The notes below the pieces were generated by a model. The model saw only the letters and a program-made list of their open reading frames with translations, was not told the DNA's origin and ran no database searches. The translations under genes and the position numbers were made by a program. Positions 34,741 to 41,818 of a stretch of 64,000 nucleotides of DNA are shown one piece after another. The stretch lies in contig JAMPXP010000001.1 in NCBI GenBank assembly GCA_023701135.1, positions 1-64,000 of the forward strand, written 5' to 3'. This DNA comes from Desulfobacula sp. Its GTDB lineage: Bacteria > Desulfobacterota > Desulfobacteria > Desulfobacterales > Desulfobacteraceae. The first letter of the stretch is position 1, and every line of letters starts with the position of its first letter.

Positions 34741-34830
34741 TTAATGATAATCTTCGTAATTGACCACATATGCGTGACCATCTTTAAACTCAAAAACAAC
34801 CCTCCCGTTATGCTTAAAACTTTTAATCAT
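34741..34830 (-). pseudogene. higB: higB toxin relic with internal in-frame deletion
   Basis: Below the ORF-track cutoff. The frame reads MIKSFKH directly joined to NGRVVFEFKDGHAYVVNYEDYH-stop. These are, by family knowledge, the first residues and the last strand of RelE-type HigB toxins of about 92 aa (MIKSFKHKG... and ...FRFxxGDAYxVDYEDYH). Roughly 60 middle codons, holding the fold core and catalytic residues, are missing, yet start, stop and reading frame survive. The ATG has only a weak upstream site. The product should be inactive. The 20-bp gap to higA is normal for the operon. Confidence 0.75.
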
Positions 34831-34941
34831 GGCATCATTTTACAAAGGTATTTACTGTTATGCAACAGCAAGTAATAATTTCCTGGTGGTTGCAAATTTT
34901 TGAAAATTTTCTTGTCTGCAAGGGCTTGGAATTCTAAAAAA

Positions 34942-34955
34942 TTGATATAGATCAA
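34942..34955 (+). promoter_or_regulatory. Perfect FNR/CRP-family site upstream of hcp
   Basis: TTGAT-ATAG-ATCAA matches the FNR consensus TTGAT-N4-ATCAA exactly. Its centre (34948.5) is about 41.5 bp upstream of the start predicted from a CATAGT -10 box at 34978-34983. That is the classical class II activator spacing. HcpR-type regulators of sulfate reducers belong to the same family and are equally possible. Confidence 0.7.
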
Positions 34956-35043
34956 GGAGGTTTGCCTTTTTATCCGGCATAGTCACCCCAAATGGCGTAC
35001 CACATTGTGTCTTACAAATTTTCAATTGCAAAGGGGAAAGACA

Positions 35044-35154
35044 ATGAAAAAAAAGAGCGTATCCAGAAGAAGTTTTATCAAAAAGAGTACGGTGGGAATT
35101 GCTGCATCAGCATTCCTTCCTTCTTTTTTATCTTCAAGCAGACTTTTTGCTGCA
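35044..35154 (+). other. Twin-arginine (Tat) signal peptide on Hcp
   Basis: n-region MKKKSVSRRSFIKKS with consecutive Arg8-Arg9 in an S-R-R-x-F-[IL]-K context, h-region TVGIAASAFLPSFLSS, and c-region ending LFAA before the first FeS cysteine at about residue 46. Confidence 0.85.
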
Positions 35155-36807
35155 ACGGAGACAAATCAAAATGAAATGTTCTGCTACCAGTGTGAACAGA
35201 CCATGGGCGGCACAGGATGCACCCAAACCGGTGTGTGCGGAAAAACCCCTGATGTTGCAGCGCTCCAGGACCTTTTGATCCATACGCTGAAAGGACTCTC
35301 CATTGCCGCTGCTGCCGGCCGGAAGGTGAATATCAGTGACGCTGAAACCAACCGGTTTACCTGCATGGCCATGTTTTCAACGCTGACCAATGTAGAATTC
35401 GACCCCTACCGGTTTGAAGACCTTCTCAAGGAATCCGTCGCATTGAGAGACAAGATGATCAAGCGGGTTAAAGATGCAGGCGGTACTATTTCATCAAACA
35501 GCGATACGCTGACGCTGAAACTCAAACCCTCCGTGGACGGCATGGTCAAACAAGGCAAACAATACGGTCTGATGGCAGATCCGGATATGGACCCGGATTT
35601 AAGATCCCTTCAACACATGCTTCTTTTCGGCATCAAGGGGATGGCCGCCTATACCGATCATGCAGCAGAGCATGGCCAGGAAGATGAAGGCAATTACGAA
35701 TTTGTTCACCGGGGGCTTGCCGCTCTGGAAGATAAAACCCTGGATGCAAACGCATATCTCGGCCTGGTCCTTGAATGTGGTGAGAAGAACCTGCGGGCCA
35801 TGGAGCTATTGAGTCTTGGAAATAGCGGGGCATATGGTGACCCCGTCCCCACAAAGGTTCCCCTTGGCGTCAAAAAAGGAAAAGCAATTCTGGTTTCAGG
35901 TCATGATTTTATCGATCTTGAGGCGGTTCTAAAGGCCAGTGCAGGCAAAGGCATCTATGTCTACACCCATGGCGAAATGCTGCCGGCCCATGGCTATCCG
36001 AAACTAAAAGAACGTTTTCCCCATTTTTACGGCCATTACGGCACTGCCTGGCAAAACCAGAAAAAAGAATTTACCGATTTTCCGGGCGCCATCCTCATGA
36101 CCTCCAATTGTATCCAGAAACCCAAACAAGAGTATAAGAAAAATATCTTTACCTCGGGTACGGTTGGGATGCCGGGTCTGACGCATTTGAACAAAAACAA
36201 TCTTGGACCGCTGATTGACAGGGCCCTTGAACTGCCCGGTTATACAGAAGACAAACAGGATATGGAAATTCTGGTGGGTTTTGGACACAAAGCCGTTCTT
36301 GGCGTGGCCGACAAAATCGTTGCCGGTGTAAAAGACGGTTCCATCGGTCATTTCTTCCTGGTTGGGGGCTGTGACGGTGTAAAAAAATCCAGAAATTATT
36401 ATACTGAATTTGTTGAGAAAACACCGGATAACAGTATTATCCTCACCCTGGCCTGTGGTAAATACAAGTTTTTCAAACATCAGTTGGGAGACATTAACGG
36501 CATCCCGAGGCTTTTGGATGTGGGTCAGTGCAATGACGCCCATTCCGCCGTGCAGATCGCCGTGGCCCTGACCAAGGCCTTTGATACGGATGTCAATGGA
36601 CTGCCCCTGTCTTTTATCATCTCCTGGTATGAACAAAAGGCCGTTGCCATTCTTTACAGCCTGCTGAAACTGGGCATCAAGGACATCCACCTGGGACCTT
36701 CCCTGCCTGCTTTTGTTACGCCCAATATTCTCAATATCCTGGTGAAAAACTATAATCTGACCCCCATTGGAACTCCGGACGGGGATTTGAAAAAAATTCT
36801 GGGATAG
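35044..36807 (+). CDS. hcp: Hydroxylamine reductase / hybrid cluster protein with Tat signal peptide
   Basis: 587 aa from the ATG at 35044, which has GGGGAAAG upstream; the ORF track starts 13 codons earlier without support. Residues 1-37 form a twin-arginine signal: SRRSFIK, a hydrophobic stretch, then RLFAA. The body is a full Hcp. N-terminal FeS ligands MFCYQCEQTMGGTGCTQTGVC (C-x2-C-x8-C-x5-C), then hybrid-cluster segments GHDFIDLE, YTHGEMLPAHGYP, TSNC, GGCDG, LACGKYKF, GQCNDA and SWYEQKAVA. The enzyme reduces hydroxylamine or NO-type substrates and protects against nitrosative stress. Family members are normally cytoplasmic, so predicted export is odd. No hcr reductase gene is adjacent. 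A strong terminator follows. Confidence 0.93.
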   Translation: MKKKSVSRRSFIKKSTVGIAASAFLPSFLSSSRLFAATETNQNEMFCYQCEQTMGGTGCTQTGVCGKTPDVAALQDLLIHTLKGLSIAAAAGRKVNISDAETNRFTCMAMFSTLTNVEFDPYRFEDLLKESVALRDKMIKRVKDAGGTISSNSDTLTLKLKPSVDGMVKQGKQYGLMADPDMDPDLRSLQHMLLFGIKGMAAYTDHAAEHGQEDEGNYEFVHRGLAALEDKTLDANAYLGLVLECGEKNLRAMELLSLGNSGAYGDPVPTKVPLGVKKGKAILVSGHDFIDLEAVLKASAGKGIYVYTHGEMLPAHGYPKLKERFPHFYGHYGTAWQNQKKEFTDFPGAILMTSNCIQKPKQEYKKNIFTSGTVGMPGLTHLNKNNLGPLIDRALELPGYTEDKQDMEILVGFGHKAVLGVADKIVAGVKDGSIGHFFLVGGCDGVKKSRNYYTEFVEKTPDNSIILTLACGKYKFFKHQLGDINGIPRLLDVGQCNDAHSAVQIAVALTKAFDTDVNGLPLSFIISWYEQKAVAILYSLLKLGIKDIHLGPSLPAFVTPNILNILVKNYNLTPIGTPDGDLKKILG

Positions 36808-36839
36808 ATTCAAGCCTGAATAAAATCAATCCAACGAGG

Positions 36840-36877
36840 ACCATGGCGATTTTTATTTAAAAATCGCCATGGTTTTT
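36840..36877 (+). terminator. Rho-independent terminator after hcp
   Basis: Perfect 15-bp stem ACCATGGCGATTTTT/AAAAATCGCCATGGT with a 4-nt loop (ATTT), followed by TTTT, 33 bp past the hcp stop. It isolates hcp from the downstream PAS gene. Confidence 0.9.
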
Positions 36878-36997
36878 GGCGTTAGGGAAAATCCTTCAGG
36901 ATTTACAAATGCCTGGGTGTCTGATAATCTCTGCGGATTATGAAGCGCATGAATCATGAGGAAACATTTGCTAATTTAATCCTTAATGAGGTTAGCC

Positions 36998-37657
36998 TTG
37001 AATAAAAAAGAACTGATGAATGAATTAGAAAAACTTCGCAACAGTGAAAAACTTTATAAAAGCTTGATAGATGAATCCACAGACCCTATTTTCTCATTTT
37101 ATAGGGATGGAACCTATCGATATGTAAACAATGCGTTTGCCCTGGGTGTTGGCAAGAAAGCAGATGAAATCATTCATCGTAAAATCTGGGATGTGTTTGA
37201 AAAGGATGAAGCAGATAAAAGATTTGCCATTGTAAAAAAAGTATTTGCTGACGGAAAAATCCAGGAAATTGAAGTTCGAGTGCCTTTGCCTTCAGGAGAC
37301 ACCTACTATCTGACAACGGTCAAACCTATTTTCAACGATCGTGAAGTTGAAACGGTTATTTGTATTTCAAAAAATATTACCAACCGGAAATTGGCGGAAA
37401 TTGAATTAAAAAAAGAACACGACAAACTATCACAGGCCCTGAAAGAAATTAAGACGCTTTCAGGGCTACTGCCAATTTGCTCTTCGTGTAAAAAAATTCG
37501 TGATGATAAAGGGTATTGGAATCAAATAGAATCATACATAAGCCAGAACTCTGAGGCAAATTTCAGCCACGGAATTTGCCCGGAATGTTCGGATAAAATC
37601 TATGGTGATAAGGATTGGTACATAAAAATGAAGGGGAAAAAGAAAGATGCCGAATGA
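36998..37657 (+). CDS. PAS-domain protein with C-terminal Cys-rich module
   Basis: About 219 aa. A TTG at 36998 is preferred because GAGG lies about 7 nt upstream; the ATG at 36986 has no ribosome binding site. A short coiled helix (KKELMNELEKLRNSEKLYKSLI) leads into a PAS domain (about 20-140: DPIFSFYRDGTYRYVNNAF, closing ISKNITNRKLAE). A helix then leads to the module LSGLLPICSSCKKIRDDKGYWNQIESYI...FSHGICPEC, with a C-x2-C/C-x2-C pattern. This tail is common in deltaproteobacterial sensory proteins and may bind a metal or be redox-active. There is no output domain, so it probably signals by protein contact. It lies downstream of hcp but behind a terminator. Confidence 0.8.
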   Translation: MNKKELMNELEKLRNSEKLYKSLIDESTDPIFSFYRDGTYRYVNNAFALGVGKKADEIIHRKIWDVFEKDEADKRFAIVKKVFADGKIQEIEVRVPLPSGDTYYLTTVKPIFNDREVETVICISKNITNRKLAEIELKKEHDKLSQALKEIKTLSGLLPICSSCKKIRDDKGYWNQIESYISQNSEANFSHGICPECSDKIYGDKDWYIKMKGKKKDAE

Positions 37658-37714
37658 AGATGTGAAGATGATGTCTTTCGATACCCTTCATAAATTAAGA
37701 TCCACCGTTGTCCG

Positions 37715-38650
37715 TTATTTCAGGCGGATCCCGCCCGCCTTGTGCAGGGTAATGCGCCCCTGTTTATAAAGGCTGCCCAGGGCCCGCTTGAATTCCTTTT
37801 TGCTCATGGAAAATGCGGCTTGAATGTCTTCAGGACGGCTTTTGTCGTGGCAGGGGCTGAATCCGCCGCCGGCTTCCAGAATCTCCAGGATTTTCAGGGC
37901 CGAGCCTTCCACCGAGGCATACCCCGGCTGTTTCAGGGTCAGGTCCACCTTGCCGTCCTCCCGGACCTGGAGGACATATCCCCGATGCCGGTCCCCGATG
38001 GACAGGGTTTCAAAGGTTTCATTTTTATAAAGCAACCCCAGGCAGGTGCGGTTGATGAGAGCGGTATACCCGATGGGGGTGATGCTGTGTATGATGAGAT
38101 CCACGGCAATTCCCGAAGCAAGGCCCTGGGCATCCCCGGGGCATAATTCCGCCATCAGGGTGGTCCCGTAGACCCGGTGGGAGGATTTATCCAGACAGAT
38201 CTTCACCAGGTGGGTTTCACCGGGTTCCATCCGCCCCTCCTGTTCGCTGCGGGGGACCAGAAGGTCTTTTTCCAGGCCCCAGTCCATGAAGATACCGAAG
38301 GCCGCCGTGTCCTTGACTTTGAGGGCCACAATGTCCCCGACCACACCGGCCGGTTCCAGGGTGGTGGCCACGGGCCGGTCTTCGGAATCAGTGTAGATAA
38401 AGACCCGGATCTTTTTGCCCAGGGCCATGTCTTGGGGCACATATTTATTGGGCAGAAGCACCCGGTCCTGTCCAAAGCTTAAATAGACCCCGTAATCGGA
38501 GAGATTCTGCACGGGCAGGTCGTGGAACTGACCCACCACAGCCTCGGGGTCCTGGGCCACAAAAGGATGGGACTGCCGGGAGGCGGGCTGTTTTTGATTT
38601 TTTTTCAGGGCTTCTTCCGCCAGTTTCCAGGGTGTTGTTATTTCGGACAT
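37715..38650 (-). CDS. cvfB: CvfB-like S1-domain RNA-binding protein
   Basis: 311 aa. Several S1-like beta-barrels in tandem: VVGQFHDLPVQNLSDYGVYLSFG (about 38-60), IVALKVKDTAAFGIFMDWG.EKDLLVP (about 107-135), and RHRGYVLQVREDGKVDLTLK near 225. A C-terminal winged helix ends KKEFKRALGSLYKQGRITLHKAGGIRL. This order and length fit the CvfB/YitL family. The role in gene expression is only broadly known from Firmicutes. Cytoplasmic. It follows the YkgJ-type gene by 15 bp on the same strand. Confidence 0.9.
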   Translation of the reverse strand: MSEITTPWKLAEEALKKNQKQPASRQSHPFVAQDPEAVVGQFHDLPVQNLSDYGVYLSFGQDRVLLPNKYVPQDMALGKKIRVFIYTDSEDRPVATTLEPAGVVGDIVALKVKDTAAFGIFMDWGLEKDLLVPRSEQEGRMEPGETHLVKICLDKSSHRVYGTTLMAELCPGDAQGLASGIAVDLIIHSITPIGYTALINRTCLGLLYKNETFETLSIGDRHRGYVLQVREDGKVDLTLKQPGYASVEGSALKILEILEAGGGFSPCHDKSRPEDIQAAFSMSKKEFKRALGSLYKQGRITLHKAGGIRLK

Positions 38651-38665
38651 GGGCCTTCCTTATGG

Positions 38666-39262
38666 TTAGATGATGTTAGATGATCCTGTAAAAATCATTT
38701 TGTTTATGGCAATGTTATGGGTTTTTCCAAATTCCATGATCTCTTCCGGCTTGAATTTCCCCTCCATATAAGTGTCCAGAAAGGCCGGGGTGGAGAGCAT
38801 GTAAAGAATAAAGGACAAATGGCCTGAATATCCGGTAATATCCAATTGCCGGAGTTCTTTTATGGATTGACCGGCCGCTTCCATGACCTGGCGGTTCACC
38901 CTGGGCGGGTTTTCCCTGCTGCACACATGGGTGGAATAAATTCTTCGGCAGGAAAACGGCCTGACCTCATAGATCATACAGGCATTATTTTTCATTAAAA
39001 ACGGACACGCGGCCACGACCTTTTTTTCCCTTTTTCTGATCTCCTGCTGAAACAGTTTGGTCAGATTTTTTTGCCGGGACCTTTCGAATCCCTCCATGGC
39101 CTTTCTGATGACCAGCCCTTCAAGCGTGGTGATATCTATTCTTCCGGCTTCTGTGCAGCAGTAGCCGCATCCCTTCTCACAGGCCGCATCTGTTTTATAC
39201 GCAAGGGTCTTAGCCTCAAACCTGGTATAAATATCCTTTAGTGCCGGTATTTTTTCTTTCAT
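38666..39262 (-). CDS. YkgJ-family cysteine cluster protein
   Basis: 198 aa from the ATG at 39262 (MKEKIPALKDIY...). The ORF track extends 72 codons upstream into DNA that overlaps the flavoprotein gene and does not look like the family. The cluster motif CEKGCGYCC near residue 28, then ACPFLMKNNACMIYEVRPFSCRRIYSTHVC, gives the conserved Cys set of the Fe/Zn-chelating YkgJ domain. Biochemical role unknown; family members are thought to bind iron or zinc. It follows the flavoprotein gene by 38 bp, and precedes cvfB. Confidence 0.85.
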   Translation of the reverse strand: MKEKIPALKDIYTRFEAKTLAYKTDAACEKGCGYCCTEAGRIDITTLEGLVIRKAMEGFERSRQKNLTKLFQQEIRKREKKVVAACPFLMKNNACMIYEVRPFSCRRIYSTHVCSRENPPRVNRQVMEAAGQSIKELRQLDITGYSGHLSFILYMLSTPAFLDTYMEGKFKPEEIMEFGKTHNIAINKMIFTGSSNII

Positions 39263-39300
39263 CTGATGTGAATAGCCGCCTGTTTTACATGGGTTCTGAA

Positions 39301-39936
39301 TTACCGGATGAAATTGGTCATGACCTTGGCAACCGGTTCCGGGGCTGGAAACTGCTCTTTTCCGTACCCGATAACTTTCATGATCCATGCCATGTTTTGA
39401 CCTAAAAGCGCCATGATCTGTTTGCCCTCGCCATCCTGTTCCATTTGCCCGGGGGTAAGGCCATGGGCCACATTCCAATAGTTTGAAGACGGCATGATCA
39501 TCTCGGAGTAGTTGATATAATGATTCAGAGTCTCAACCGTGGAAATCCCTCCGGACCGCCTGACGGCAGAAACAGCGGCGCCCACTTTGTGCCGGAACAG
39601 TCCGCCGTTCACCGAAGAAACGAAAAAGGCCCTGTCCAGAAAGGATTTCATTGTCCCTGCAACACCTGCAAAATGAACCGGAGAGCCAAGCAAAATGCCG
39701 TCAGCCCCTTTCATTTTCTGAATCCATTCATTGACCGGATCATCTTTGATGGTACAGGCTTCATTCTGATTTTTCACACATCCGTGGCAGGCAATGCATC
39801 CCTGGATCTTTTCTTTGCCGACAAGAATCATTTCAGTTTCAATACCTGCTTTTTCCAATTCTGCGAAGACCGTCTTCATGGAACCGGCCGTATTCCCTTT
39901 TTCCCTGGCACTGCCGTTAAATCCAACAACTTTCAA
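39301..39936 (-). CDS. NAD(P)H-dependent FMN reductase / iron-sulfur flavoprotein-like
   Basis: About 211 aa. A TTG at 39936 (reading LKVVGFNGSAREKGNT) fits GAGGAG placed 8 nt upstream and the family start; the ORF track begins five codons earlier. Flavodoxin-like fold with the FMN loop GSAREKGNT and GSPVHFAGVAGTMKSFLDR. The compact cysteine set GCIACHGCVKNQNEAC (C-x2-C-x2-C-x7-C) resembles the cluster-binding loop of archaeal/sulfate-reducer iron-sulfur flavoproteins. Likely an electron carrier or quinone/FMN reductase. It is divergent from the alpha/beta hydrolase gene. Confidence 0.85.
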   Translation of the reverse strand: MKVVGFNGSAREKGNTAGSMKTVFAELEKAGIETEMILVGKEKIQGCIACHGCVKNQNEACTIKDDPVNEWIQKMKGADGILLGSPVHFAGVAGTMKSFLDRAFFVSSVNGGLFRHKVGAAVSAVRRSGGISTVETLNHYINYSEMIMPSSNYWNVAHGLTPGQMEQDGEGKQIMALLGQNMAWIMKVIGYGKEQFPAPEPVAKVMTNFIR

Positions 39937-39970
39937 TTTTGTTCTCCTCATTTTGTGGTTCTTATAAGGG

Positions 39971-39999
39971 TTGACTTATTACGGGTAAAAAAATATCTT
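39971..39999 (+). promoter_or_regulatory. Candidate sigma70 promoter of the alpha/beta hydrolase gene
   Basis: TTGACT (39971-39976), a 17-nt spacer, and TATCTT (39994-39999), about 60 bp before the start codon in a divergent intergenic region. Confidence 0.45.
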
Positions 40000-40060
40000 C
40001 CCTAAGATAATCCATTCTTTTGGATAAACAAGTTTTGCATTTTCAAATCTTTGAGGTCCT

Positions 40061-40747
40061 ATGAAGCTTATATTTATTCATGGTTCAGGCGGGTGCTGCG
40101 AGTCCTGGCAATACCAGACAGACCATTTCAAAAATTCTGAAGCCATCAATCTACCCGGTCATCCGGACGGGGATCTATGCCCATCCATCAAGGAATATGC
40201 AACCTGGCTGCGAACCTATATTCATGACAGGGGATACACTGATGTTGTGATCGCCGGTCATTCATTGGGAGGGGCTATCGCCCTCCAATATGCCCTGGAC
40301 TATCCTGAAGATCTTGCGGGAATTATTACCATTGGAAGCGGCGGGAGGTTAAAAGTTCACCCCGATGTCCTTAAACTGCTTGAAACTGCTGTGGCAGACC
40401 CATCACGGCCGGTTGATCTCAATGGAAACACGTATGACCTTATTGATCCGGCCCTGGCCACAGTGATTAAAAAACGCGCCCTTGAGAATACACCGGCGGC
40501 GTTTTTAAATGACCTTAAAGCCTGCAACGCCTTTGATGTAATGGAGGCCCTGTCAACCATCACCGTACCCGTTCTGGCCATTGTCGGCGATCAAGATATC
40601 ATGACACCGCCAAAATACACGCGTTTCATGGTCGAAAAAATAATCGGGGCCAGATCGGTTATTATTCCGGGGGGGACCCATTTTGTCTTTGCCGAAAAGC
40701 CGGCAGAGGTAAATCAGGCCATTGAGGGATTTATCCGGTCACTCTAG
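40061..40747 (+). CDS. Alpha/beta hydrolase
   Basis: 228 aa serine hydrolase. HGSGGCCESW gives the oxyanion-hole HG dipeptide, GHSLGGAIA the nucleophile elbow, a C-terminal VGDQDIMTPP the acid, and GGTHFVFAEKP the catalytic His. It is short, with a small lid region. Substrate unknown; related sequences are annotated as esterases, lipases or haloperoxidase-like enzymes. GAGG precedes the ATG. Its stop overlaps the end of the convergent RelE-like gene by 4 bp. Confidence 0.88.
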   Translation: MKLIFIHGSGGCCESWQYQTDHFKNSEAINLPGHPDGDLCPSIKEYATWLRTYIHDRGYTDVVIAGHSLGGAIALQYALDYPEDLAGIITIGSGGRLKVHPDVLKLLETAVADPSRPVDLNGNTYDLIDPALATVIKKRALENTPAAFLNDLKACNAFDVMEALSTITVPVLAIVGDQDIMTPPKYTRFMVEKIIGARSVIIPGGTHFVFAEKPAEVNQAIEGFIRSL

Positions 40748-41094
40748 GCGTTTTTTTTAAATTTTTTCATTTCGTTTTTATGATAAAGATCCAAAAAGAT
40801 AACACTATTGTCCGGGATAGTCTGGCAATCCTCGCACTCCTTTTCCAATCGACGGTTCTCCTTCCGGCATAGTCTGCACCAATAATAAATGATCCGGTAA
40901 TCCCGTTTGCCGACATATTTCTTAAACCGCCCCTGATACAGCCCGTGCATTTTACCATCAGCATCTTCCGGTTTAGCGACGATACGTTCGATAACCCGTT
41001 GAATCCGTTTAGAACCGGGAGGGTCAGACTGCTTTACTTTCTCCAATTTTTGAAAAAAATGGTCTGTGGGCCGATACAAATTTTTAGTGTTCAT
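40744..41094 (-). CDS. RelE/ParE-like protein with Cys4 insertion
   Basis: 116 aa, with AAGGAAGG before the ATG. The pattern FKKYVGKRDYRIIYYW and the C-terminal SVIFLDLYHKNEMKKF match the central and last strands of RelE/ParE-type toxins (YRIxY... and ...HKxxxY). Between them sits WCRLCRKENRRLEKECEDC, a C-x2-C-x10-C-x2-C set that should form a small zinc-ribbon-like loop not found in ordinary RelE. No antitoxin gene lies next to it: the flanking minus-strand gene is a lipoprotein-like protein and the plus-strand neighbour is a hydrolase. It may be an orphan toxin or a non-toxic derivative. Confidence 0.7.
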   Translation of the reverse strand: MNTKNLYRPTDHFFQKLEKVKQSDPPGSKRIQRVIERIVAKPEDADGKMHGLYQGRFKKYVGKRDYRIIYYWCRLCRKENRRLEKECEDCQTIPDNSVIFLDLYHKNEMKKFKKNA

Positions 41095-41120
41095 TGCCTT
41101 CCTTTTTAAAGAGAAATCGG

Positions 41121-41636
41121 TTATTTGGCCTTAACCTCAAGCCAGCCCTCGAAATTTCTATCAACCAGCCCTTCCCGGTATTCCTTTGAGTAGATAGCGC
41201 CACTGGTAGATACATAGGTTAAATTTTTAACCCGTTCATTTTTAGACACATACCCGATATCAACACCAAGGATTCGGTCGCAGTCTTCCGGAAGCTCCAG
41301 ATTGATGGCATTACCGGTCCATCTGGAAATGGCCCGGGATTGAATAAAGTCTTCCCCCTTGCCATACGGAACCCAGCGAATAACACCCTCAAAGGGGCTT
41401 ATATCCATAAATTCCCGGGTATATACGAATCCGTCCGTGGCCAGGAAAGTCACATCCTTAACCGCCGAGTTACCTCTTTTATCAAAGCTGATGCTGACAA
41501 ATTCCTTAAAATGCTCGACCTTCAATACCTGACGATGTTCTTTCCCTCCAAGACGGGAAGCTGTTCTTCCACAGGCAAAGAAAACCATTGTGATTGAAAT
41601 GATCCCGATAAGCGCTATTGCTGTGATTCTGTTCAT
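41121..41636 (-). CDS. Putative lipoprotein with internal duplication
   Basis: 171 aa. The N-terminus has a basic start and a hydrophobic run ending FFACGR, so lipid attachment at the Cys is possible although the lipobox is imperfect. The mature part repeats itself: VKDVTFLATDGFVYTREF...FEGVIRWV and, 75 residues later, VKNLTYVSTSGAIYSKEY...FEGWLEV, suggesting two small beta-domains. An AAGGAG lies 14 nt before the ATG, rather far. Function not recognised. It is 26 bp upstream of the RelE-like gene on the same strand. Confidence 0.6.
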   Translation of the reverse strand: MNRITAIALIGIISITMVFFACGRTASRLGGKEHRQVLKVEHFKEFVSISFDKRGNSAVKDVTFLATDGFVYTREFMDISPFEGVIRWVPYGKGEDFIQSRAISRWTGNAINLELPEDCDRILGVDIGYVSKNERVKNLTYVSTSGAIYSKEYREGLVDRNFEGWLEVKAK

Positions 41637-41818
41637 TTTATTGACGTCATCTCCTTAAAACCGCAACCATCATTCCTCGACGAATCGACAGTGCCCGGTT
41701 TTGTATAGTATTGGTATGCCTTATCAAATACTCCTGGAAACTTTCTGGCAGGGGATAATTATACTTAACCTCAAAAAACTATTCTTAAGGCTTCTAAAAA
41801 ACTTAATGTAGCCTCGTT

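Noticed and set aside
38666-39478. 270-aa version of the YkgJ-type protein
   Set aside because: The first 72 residues come from DNA overlapping the flavoprotein gene in another frame and do not resemble the family; the start at 39262 is used.
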